Source: Candidatus Cloacimonadota bacterium (GTDB lineage Bacteria; Muiribacteriota; UBA6191; JACPRK01). Taken from it: a stretch of DNA of 5,406 nt. A model generated the notes under the pieces. It was not told the DNA's origin. It saw nothing but the letters and a program-made list of their open reading frames with translations, and did no database searches. Where the stretch lies: assembly GCA_021772705.1 (NCBI GenBank), contig JAJFLN010000762.1, positions 1-5,406 of the forward strand. Reading direction: 5' to 3'. The position numbers and the translations under genes were made by a program. The first letter of the stretch is position 1. Each line of letters starts with the position of its first letter. Positions 1 through 4,444 of this stretch are shown here, piece after piece.

Positions 1-222
1 CTGGCCGTCACCCGTCGATACCTACCGAAAGTGCCCGAGAGCGTTCGTCAGGTGAGCCTCCTGGCAGTCAAGCGGCTCGCCCGTTCGGTCGGAAAGGTGG
101 TACCGCTGCGCCCGAGAAGGGTCCTCGAGCAGCCGCGGCAAGAAACCCTGGTTCCAGAGTGACTCCAGAACTGGAAACAGGCTCGCTTCTCGAAGCTGGG
201 AAAACCCACTCCCAGAGCTGAG
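1..222. other. Region without a confident gene
   Basis: No complete gene can be supported here. On the minus strand one frame stays open from inside the tRNA gene to a TAG at 22-24. Its last 50 or so codons look coding-like, with mostly G or C in third positions, and end in the residues LTNALGHFR. It has no ATG or GTG between the tRNA and its stop, no visible ribosome-binding site, and I do not recognise its product. It could be the decayed 3' end of a gene or a chance open frame in GC-rich DNA. No second tRNA, repeat array or terminator was found. Confidence 0.3.
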
Positions 223-293
223 AGGCGGCTGGCGGAGTCGAACCGCCGATGACTGATCTGCAATCAGTTGCCTTACCACTTGGCGAAGCCGCC
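223..293 (-). tRNA. tRNA-Cys (anticodon GCA)
   Basis: The reverse complement folds as a complete cloverleaf. The acceptor arms are GGCGGCT (from 287-293) and AGCCGCC (from 224-230). The anticodon stem is ACTGA/TCAGT with the 7-base loop TTGCAGA at 257-263, which gives anticodon GCA at 259-261. The T arm GCGG-TTCGACT-CCGC is intact. The discriminator base is U (position 223), the known identity element for cysteinyl-tRNA synthetase. The CCA end is not encoded (TCTC follows), so it would have to be added by the nucleotidyltransferase. The small D arm with GGTAAGGC is normal for tRNA-Cys. It appears as a single gene, with no other tRNA nearby. No duplicated 3' end of this tRNA is seen elsewhere in the window, so it is not shown to be an integration site here. 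Confidence 0.95.
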
Positions 294-592
294 GTACTAC
301 CTGTTCTCACCCGGAAGCCAGGGCTCCACGGGGCACTCATCTCATCATGACGCCCCGCTCCAGGGAAACGTGCAACGGGGACCTCCGGAGAATAGGACGG
401 ATAAATGGGGGAAACGCCGCTGGGCTCGGGTAGCTTCGCGAGGCAGAGGACAGGTGGAGCGATTCTGAGGAGGTTGAGCCAGCAGAGTCTGGGGAGTGTC
501 TGGCACTCGATGGAGGCTGTTGGGTAGGGGAGAGGCGATTTGCCCAGTCCTGGAGGCTTCCTGAGCAGCCTCAAGCGATGCCGGCGCGGATT
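294..592. other. Non-coding stretch between tRNA-Cys and transposase remnant
   Basis: I see no supported gene on either strand; the open frames lack coding-like composition or ribosome-binding sites. The right part (about 400-592) is purine-rich on the plus strand. It lies directly downstream of the IS91-type transposase stop, so it may be the 3' non-coding end of that transposon. A small dyad (GAGGCT 553-558 with AGCCTC 567-572) lies just past that stop, with no U-run after it. A GAAC tetranucleotide (minus strand, 303-306), the kind of target IS91 elements use next to oriIS, sits beside the tRNA. I could not identify an oriIS sequence, so the transposon boundary stays undefined. Confidence 0.4.
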
Positions 593-763
593 TCACGCCG
601 CGCTTTGCGTCCTGAAGAGCTCTTCAACCGATCCGGGAGGCTGGGGCTCGGGAGAGTCCGCGGAGAGGCCGCAGGAGCGGAGGATCTTCCTGACGACCGG
701 TGGGTCCGAACCCCACGCTATCCGGGACATTTGCCCCTGGCAGCGCGGACAGTAGAACACGTC
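593..763 (-). pseudogene. IS91-family transposase, C-terminal fragment (left of the insertion)
   Basis: The minus-strand frame ending at TGA 593-595 reads DVFYCPRCQGQMSRIAWGSD, then PPVVRKILRSCGLSADSPEP and a short tail. The CPRC-x-G-x-M stretch followed by a 'DPxVVRxIL..LGL' stretch is the typical C-terminus of IS91-family Y2 transposases, which move DNA by a rolling-circle-like mechanism. Upstream (above 763) the reading frame continues into unrelated sequence (LAADM), because the serine-recombinase element begins there. The rest of the gene lies at 4149 to about 4378 on the same strand. Joining GACGTGTTCT from there to this fragment keeps the frame exactly. The catalytic part with HUH and tyrosine motifs is not in the window, so this copy is dead. 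Family assignment is from the remembered C-terminal pattern, not from a search. Confidence 0.8.
754..763. repeat. Left attachment core (attL)
   Basis: AGAACACGTC, identical to 4149-4158. The left flank is the end of the transposase coding sequence; the right flank is element DNA beginning CATGTC. After one mismatch the next three bases (ATG) also match the right copy. The crossover dinucleotide must lie inside this 10 bp, but the sequence alone cannot place it. Confidence 0.75.
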
Positions 764-786
764 CATGTCAGCCGCCAACTGCAGGT

Positions 787-1059
787 GTGTGTACCGGGAA
801 TGCACAAACCATCCGTGTTACGCATCCCTTTCATCCGCTCTACGGCAAGAAGTTCATCGTCGTGGAGCGCGGGCTTCCGTGGGGGCACGATTCGGTCTGG
901 TACACCGATGAGGCCGGGGTGTTCCGCCGCCTCCCGACTGCTTGGACCAGCCTTGTGGAGCCCGATCCGTGGGTGGTGCTCTCGGGAGGCCGTTCGGCGT
1001 TCCGGCTCGAGGACCTGTTGTCTCTTGTGGACTTGGTAGATGATTTGAGAGGGAGGTGA
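787..1059 (+). CDS. DUF5372-like protein, start codon displaced by integration
   Basis: The conserved body begins at TIRVTHPFHPLYGKKF, continues through a tryptophan/aspartate-rich middle (WGHDSVWYTDEAG, LPTAWTSL, EPDPWVVL) and ends in a leucine-rich helix, about 80 residues in all. I recognise this as the DUF5372 pattern. The function is unknown, and such proteins are often found beside recombinases. In the integrated form the only start inside the element is GTG 787, with no convincing ribosome-binding site. An ATG at 700 is in frame but lies in transposase DNA read backwards. The likely native start is ATG 4143 at the other end of the element, which comes into frame when the ends are joined and gives 103 residues starting MKRTRPCQ. 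This gene may therefore be silent or weakly expressed as drawn. Its stop is followed by 222 bp before the next gene. Coding status is firm; the start is not. Confidence 0.75.
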   Translation: MCTGNAQTIRVTHPFHPLYGKKFIVVERGLPWGHDSVWYTDEAGVFRRLPTAWTSLVEPDPWVVLSGGRSAFRLEDLLSLVDLVDDLRGR

Positions 1060-1212
1060 AGCTGATGGAGCAGAGGGAGGAAGGGCGTAAATGTGATTAT
1101 GCCGTATATGTTAGGGGGATTCCGCCGCATGGCTTCTTGGCGATCGGATGGAGCGCCCTATTTTGTATGACTTATGTTGCAGTGTTACGGCTGTTATGGA
1201 TTATGGAATCAA

Positions 1213-1242
1213 TTGACGTCTGCGGTATATGCGGCGTAATCT
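1213..1242 (+). promoter_or_regulatory. Probable sigma70-type promoter of the recombinase operon
   Basis: TTGACG (1213-1218) and TAATCT (1237-1242) are separated by 18 bp, giving an expected transcription start near 1249, about 33 nt before the HTH gene. The surrounding 1060-1281 region is clearly richer in A and T than the genes and holds no supported gene. GCGGTATATG (1222-1231) lies between the two boxes and is matched 9 of 10 by GCCGTATATG at 1101-1110. These could be operator sites for the HTH protein made from this promoter. That role is inference. Confidence 0.5.
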
Positions 1243-1281
1243 ACAAGACGAACTCGCATCCACCTAGACCAGGAGGCTCCG

Positions 1282-1749
1282 ATGCCCCGAAAGAAGAAAT
1301 CCGACTTCAAGGTCGACGCGCTGCGACAGCAGCGCACGCTCCACGCATCACCCGAGCAAGTCCGCGACGAGCTCTTTGTGACACATCCGTTCTTCGATGC
1401 CCGAGATCGCCTACAGGTGAAGTACGAGATGCTACGGCGCGTCATGAAGGACGGATGGACGGCCAGCCGGGCAGCCCGACTCTTCGGGTTTTCCCGGCCC
1501 TCGTTCTATGCAGCACAGAAGGCCATGGAGGACGGCGGACTGCCGGGACTCCTCGCGAAGAAGCCGGGACCGCAAGGAGCCCACAAGCTCACCGACGACA
1601 TTCTGGAGTTCGTCGACAAGCTCTACGAGGAGGGCCCGAAACTCACGCGCGCCGAGGTGTTGAAGGCTATCGAGACCGAATTCAGCAAGCGAGTTCATCG
1701 ACGCAGCCTCGAGCGAGCTCTCGGGCGGCGGGAAAAAGAGCGGCCCTGA
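1282..1749 (+). CDS. Double helix-turn-helix DNA-binding protein of the recombinase element
   Basis: A 155-residue protein with a strong ribosome-binding site, AGGAGG at 1271-1276, 5 nt before ATG. It begins with a basic stretch (MPRKKK). Residues about 45-85 form a helix-turn-helix (YEMLRRVMKDGWTASRAARL, then FGFSRPSFYAAQKAMEDGGL). This is followed by the PGLL-x-KKPGP linker typical of the DNA-binding domain of IS481/IS630-type transposases and related 'helix-turn-helix domain' proteins. Residues about 100-148 form a second HTH (KLTDDILEFV, LTRAEVLKAI, SLERALGR) with a paired-domain-like layout. No DDE catalytic domain follows, so the protein can bind DNA but not cut it. It is the first gene of a tight operon: its TGA overlaps the next gene's proposed start. 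It could direct the recombinase to its site, act as its directionality factor, or repress the promoter just upstream. The sequence does not decide between these. Confidence 0.85.
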   Translation: MPRKKKSDFKVDALRQQRTLHASPEQVRDELFVTHPFFDARDRLQVKYEMLRRVMKDGWTASRAARLFGFSRPSFYAAQKAMEDGGLPGLLAKKPGPQGAHKLTDDILEFVDKLYEEGPKLTRAEVLKAIETEFSKRVHRRSLERALGRREKERP

Positions 1750-2063
1750 GCGCATCGGAGCCGTCTCCGATCGGCTCGAAGAGCCTCGACAGCTCTTACG
1801 TCGAGCGCTACGAGGAGCTGAGGCGGGCGACGCTGGAGACGGCGCAGGGCATGCCCGCACCAGCGGGGCTGACCCTGTTGATGCGCCAGGGCGCGGCTGG
1901 ATGGATGTCGAGCTGGAAGGACGCCGCTGAGAGCCGTGGGGCTGCACCTCGAAGCCCCGCTTCCCGGGGTACAAGCGAGGCAAGACCGCCGTTTCCCCAC
2001 AACGAGATGGTCCGGGTGCTGGCAGAGATCGCCTGGATCCAGGCGACGGGAGTGCAAGCATGA
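1746..2063 (+). CDS. Unnamed small protein between the HTH and recombinase genes; probable CTG start
   Basis: A 105-residue reading frame lies exactly between its neighbours. It starts at CTG 1746, which overlaps the HTH stop as CTGA, and ends at TGA 2061-2063, which overlaps the recombinase start as ATGA. No ATG, GTG or TTG occurs in this frame near its beginning. The first ATG (1851) would remove the best helical part (SSYVERYEELRRATLETAQG). AAGAG lies 5 nt before the CTG. Predicted features by eye are an N-terminal charged helix, a leucine/methionine-rich stretch (GLTLLMRQGAAGWM, about residues 41-54), a low-complexity basic linker at 60-82, and a C-terminal helix (NEMVRVLAEIAWIQAT). I do not recognise a family. 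Position and coupling suggest a protein made in step with the recombinase, perhaps a partner or accessory factor. The exact start is uncertain, and translation by reinitiation after the HTH stop is the likely mode. Confidence 0.6.
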   Translation: MSASEPSPIGSKSLDSSYVERYEELRRATLETAQGMPAPAGLTLLMRQGAAGWMSSWKDAAESRGAAPRSPASRGTSEARPPFPHNEMVRVLAEIAWIQATGVQA

Positions 2064-4117
2064 GCATGGAGCAACAGGAGAAGATCCGTCCGATGCACCT
2101 GGGCCGCCCGGCGTACCTCTACGTTCGTCAGTCGTCTCTCAAGCAGGTCTTCGAGAACACCGAGAGCCGGCTTCGTCAGTACGACTTGCGGGGGCGTGCG
2201 GTCGCCCTCGGATGGCCTGCCGACAGCGTCGTCGTCATCGACAGCGACCTGGGGAAATCGGGCGCTTCGGCCGCCGATCGGCAAGGCTTCCAGCGTCTCG
2301 TCACCGACGTGGGTCTCGGTCGGGTGGGCCTCGTCATGGGACTGGAGGTCTCCCGCTTGGCGCGCAAGTCCTCCGACTGGCACCGTCTGGTGGAGATCTG
2401 CGCCCTGGCCGAGACCTTGATCCTCGATGAGGATGGGCTCTACGATCCCAACTGCTTCAACGACCGGTTGCTCCTCGGCCTCAAGGGGACCATGAGCGAG
2501 GTGGAGCTTCACCTGTTGCGGTCTCGGATGCGAGGAGCACTTCTGAACAAGGCACGACGCGGCGAGCTGGCGATACCGCTGCCGGCCGGCCTCGTCTACA
2601 CGCCCGACACCCGGGTGGTGCTGGATACGGATCGGCGTGTACAGGAGAGCCTGCGGACCGTGTTCGAGACGTTTCTGCGCACTGGCGCAGCCTACGCCAC
2701 CTTGCGAGCTCTCGAGGTGCAAGGTGTCTTGCTGCCCTTGCGGGTCCGCTCCGGCCCGCGTCGAGGGGAGCTCGCCTGGCGCAAGCCGGACCTGTGTCGC
2801 ATCATCGATCTCTTGCATAACCCCCGCTACGCCGGCGCCTACTGCTATGGCCGGACGAAGCACAGGCAGCTCGCAGATGGCACCACCATCCACAGGAAGG
2901 TCAAACGCGAGGACTGGTTCTGCCTGCTGCGGGACGCTCATCCCGGCTACATCACGTGGGAGCAGTTCGAGGCGAACCAGCGACAGCTCCTGCGAAACGC
3001 TCAGGGTCGCCGTGAAGACGGCCAGAGGCAGAGCCCGCCTCGAGAAGGCCCTGCCCTGCTGCAAGGGCTTCTCCTCTGCGGCAAGTGCGGTCATCGGATG
3101 ACCGTCTCCTACTGGAAGCGCAAGGAGCGACGTGTTCCCGCCTATCTGTGTTGCTGGCAGCACAGTGCGGCGATCGGGCCGCAGTGTCAGGCCATGGCGG
3201 GGGAGCGCATCGACCGAGCCGTGGGCGAGCTGCTCATCGAGCTGATGACGCCTGCTACGCTGGATGTTGCCATGGCCGTCGAGCAAGAGATGCAGAGCAG
3301 GCTCGAGGAGGCCGAGCGGCTCCGGGCTCTCAACGTCCAGCAAGCCCACTACGAAACCGATACAGCCCGACATCGGTTCATGCAGGTGGATCCGAACAAC
3401 CGCCTGGTGGCCGACGAGCTCGAGGCGGACTGGAACCGCAAGCTCCGCCAGCTCCGGGAGGCCCAGGCCGAGTTCCAACGGCTCACGCATCAAGATCGCA
3501 CCGGCCTCTCGGAAGCTCGACGAGCCGCAGTCCTTCGCCTGGCCACGGACTTCCCGGCCGTCTGGAACTCCCCGGCGACGCCTCCCCGCGAGAAGAAGCG
3601 GCTACTGCGCTTGCTCGTTGAAGACGTCACGCTCATCCGTAATGGTCAAATCGTGACCGCCCACGTCAGACTACGGGGCGGGGCCACCCGAACGCTGACA
3701 GTGCGGCTACGCAAGAGCGGGTTTCTGGAGTTCCACGCAGACCCCGCACTGGTCGCTGAGTACGACCGGTTGCTCGACGAACATGACGATGAGGAAATCG
3801 CAGAGATGCTGAATCGGAGCGGCTTTCGCTCCGGCCACGGCCACCGCCTCAGCACCGGCATCCTGAAGTCTATGCGCAACCGTCACCACCTGAGGAGTCA
3901 TCACGCTCGGCTCCGCGACAGAGGCCTGCTCAACAAGCAGGAGCTGGCGGCTCAGCTCGGAGTGAGTCCTTCGACCATCACGAACTGGGCGTGCAAAGGC
4001 CGTGTCGAGGCAGTCCCCTCGAAGAAGCGCGGTCTCACCCTCTACAAGCTACCCGTCTCAACCCCGTTGAGGAAGTACAGCAGAACCACCAACCACCGCG
4101 TCTCCACGGAAAGTTGA
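2060..4117 (+). CDS. Large serine recombinase (integrase-type)
   Basis: A 685-residue site-specific recombinase that would cut and rejoin attachment sites to integrate or excise this element. The N-terminal resolvase domain (about residues 18-160) has the YVRQS motif with catalytic Ser25 and Arg23, DxDLGKSG at 61-68, and EVSRLARKSSDW at 96-107 with the expected Arg99 and Arg102. It is followed by the recombinase domain (about 175-320; NPRYAGAYCYGR). A zinc ribbon comes next (Cys340, Cys343, Cys364 and Cys376 as likely ligands). A charged coiled-coil-like stretch spans about 405-475. The C-terminus adds two helix-turn-helix-like segments: 577-608 (EEIAEMLNRSGFRSGHG) and 623-665 (LLNKQELAAQLGVSPSTITN), the latter MerR/excisionase-like. 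ATG 2060 is chosen because it overlaps the previous stop (ATGA) and has GGGAG 7 nt upstream; ATG 2066 is a poorer choice. All key residues are present, so it looks functional. Confidence 0.95.
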   Translation: MSMEQQEKIRPMHLGRPAYLYVRQSSLKQVFENTESRLRQYDLRGRAVALGWPADSVVVIDSDLGKSGASAADRQGFQRLVTDVGLGRVGLVMGLEVSRLARKSSDWHRLVEICALAETLILDEDGLYDPNCFNDRLLLGLKGTMSEVELHLLRSRMRGALLNKARRGELAIPLPAGLVYTPDTRVVLDTDRRVQESLRTVFETFLRTGAAYATLRALEVQGVLLPLRVRSGPRRGELAWRKPDLCRIIDLLHNPRYAGAYCYGRTKHRQLADGTTIHRKVKREDWFCLLRDAHPGYITWEQFEANQRQLLRNAQGRREDGQRQSPPREGPALLQGLLLCGKCGHRMTVSYWKRKERRVPAYLCCWQHSAAIGPQCQAMAGERIDRAVGELLIELMTPATLDVAMAVEQEMQSRLEEAERLRALNVQQAHYETDTARHRFMQVDPNNRLVADELEADWNRKLRQLREAQAEFQRLTHQDRTGLSEARRAAVLRLATDFPAVWNSPATPPREKKRLLRLLVEDVTLIRNGQIVTAHVRLRGGATRTLTVRLRKSGFLEFHADPALVAEYDRLLDEHDDEEIAEMLNRSGFRSGHGHRLSTGILKSMRNRHHLRSHHARLRDRGLLNKQELAAQLGVSPSTITNWACKGRVEAVPSKKRGLTLYKLPVSTPLRKYSRTTNHRVSTES

Positions 4118-4131
4118 GCGCGACGAATCAC

Positions 4132-4181
4132 AGAGGCATAGTATGAAGAGAACACGTCGATGGCCCACACCCTCCTCATGA
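4132..4181 (+). promoter_or_regulatory. Displaced ribosome-binding site and start codon of the DUF5372 gene
   Basis: AGAGG (4132-4136), a 6 nt spacer and ATG AAG (4143-4148) run straight into the right core at 4149. As integrated, the frame reads 12 codons (MKRTRRWPTPSS) and stops at TGA 4179-4181 in transposase DNA. Joined to the left end through the core, the same frame reads MKRTRPCQPPTAGV and continues into the DUF5372 body ending at 1059. The site lies 25 nt after the recombinase stop, so in a circle it would be the next gene of the recombinase operon. The sequence and frame are seen directly. That the circle forms and the gene is expressed is inference. Confidence 0.6.
4149..4158. repeat. 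Right attachment core (attR)
   Basis: AGAACACGTC, the second copy of the core at 754-763. Element DNA ending GTATGAAG lies on its left. Transposase coding DNA, minus strand WAELMRRVWAIDV, lies on its right. Removing 764-4158 gives the predicted empty site AGT-core-GATGGCCC. Confidence 0.75.
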
Positions 4182-4378
4182 GTTCAGCCCAGCATAGCCG
4201 GTTGGTCTCTGGGCTCGGGACACCTGGACCGCAGGTGCAAGGGCTGCGACCCCTCTCTTCCCGGGTAGGCATCACCTACCGTCGCTACGCTCCTGGCCGC
4301 AGGCGGGCGTTGGGCGCGTACACTCCGTGGAAGCGAAGCGTGTTCGTCCTGGGGCGAGGAGAGAAGGGCTTCTGCTGA
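4149..4378 (-). pseudogene. IS91-family transposase, middle fragment (right of the insertion)
   Basis: The minus-strand frame reads PRPRTNTLRFHGVYAPNARL, then two TAG stops (4285-4287 and 4276-4278), then a proline/charged linker, and PETNRLCWAELMRRVWAIDV before the core. 'RFHGVYAPNARLR' and 'WAELLRRVFxIDV' are characteristic of the C-terminal half of IS91-family Y2 transposases. The two stops break the gene separately from the insertion. The recognisable match fades above about 4378, where an AT-rich stretch with another in-frame stop begins, so the N-terminal catalytic half is absent. The gene was probably already a fragment, but the order of events cannot be read from the sequence. The continuation is at 593-763. 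Confidence 0.75.
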
Positions 4379-4389
4379 TCGCGAGCAAA

Positions 4390-4437
4390 TACTCACGAAG
4401 TGAGTAGCACTACTAATTACGTAAGTATTTTCTTACG
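4390..4437. terminator. Two AT-rich hairpins between transposase remnant and ATP-binding protein gene
   Basis: TACTCAC (4390-4396) and GTGAGTA (4400-4406) form a perfect 7 bp stem with a 3-base loop. CGTAAG (4420-4425) and CTTACG (4432-4437) form a 6 bp stem with a 6-base loop. They lie just after the stop of the minus-strand gene ending at 4445, so they may end its transcript. The stems are not GC-rich and no clear U-run follows, so terminator function is uncertain. They also mark the abrupt edge of the transposase remnant. Confidence 0.35.
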
Positions 4438-4444
4438 ATCGATC

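Larger units (their letters stand above)
754..4158 (+). mobile_element. Large-serine-recombinase element, about 3.4 kb, inserted in an IS91 transposase gene
   Basis: The segment is bounded by a 10 bp direct repeat AGAACACGTC (754-763 and 4149-4158). The repeat divides an IS91-type transposase frame into two parts that join without a gap or frameshift when one copy is kept. The unit is therefore 3395 bp (764-4158). It encodes, all on the plus strand, a DUF5372-like protein, a double-HTH protein, an unnamed protein of about 105 residues and a 685-residue large serine recombinase. There is almost no spare DNA: 31 bp lie between the recombinase stop and the right core. There are no terminal inverted repeats. 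A short identical core between attL and attR is what a large serine recombinase leaves after attP x attB recombination. No cargo such as resistance genes is present, so it is a minimal, insertion-sequence-like element. I know of similar recombinase, HTH and DUF5372 groupings in bacterial genomes, but cannot name a registered family. Confidence 0.8.

Noticed and set aside
223..293. tRNA-Cys as the integration site of the element
   Set aside because: No copy of the tRNA 3' end occurs elsewhere in the window, and the recombinase element has a clearly defined different target 460 bp away.
303..340. oriIS end of the IS91 remnant next to GAAC beside tRNA-Cys
   Set aside because: A GAAC on the minus strand and a weak dyad are present, but no sequence I can identify as oriIS. 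A four-base match is expected by chance.
68..574. 168-codon minus-strand open frame covering the tRNA
   Set aside because: It reads through a complete tRNA-Cys gene and has no recognisable domain, so it is a chance frame in GC-rich DNA.
1056..1745. Long open frame from GTG 1056 running through the HTH gene to 2063
   Set aside because: Across 1282-1745 it is out of frame with the well-supported HTH gene, and its residues are arginine-, proline- and alanine-rich shadow sequence. Only the part after 1746 looks like a real protein.
1808..3493. 561-codon open frame on the minus strand opposite the recombinase
   Set aside because: It is a long antisense shadow of the GC-rich recombinase gene. It has no ribosome-binding site or recognisable domain, and the plus-strand frame has all expected catalytic residues.
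4114..4144. Possible outward promoter TTGAGC / TAGTAT at the right end
   Set aside because: The spacer is 19 bp and both boxes match poorly. Transcription would start after ATG 4143, which does not fit the better-supported start codon. Readthrough from the recombinase operon explains expression more simply.
730..4180. Terminal inverted repeats or target-site duplication of a DDE transposon
   Set aside because: The ends show no inverted repeat. The 10 bp shared sequence lies between a serine recombinase element and a gene it splits in frame, so it fits an attachment core better than a transposase-made duplication.
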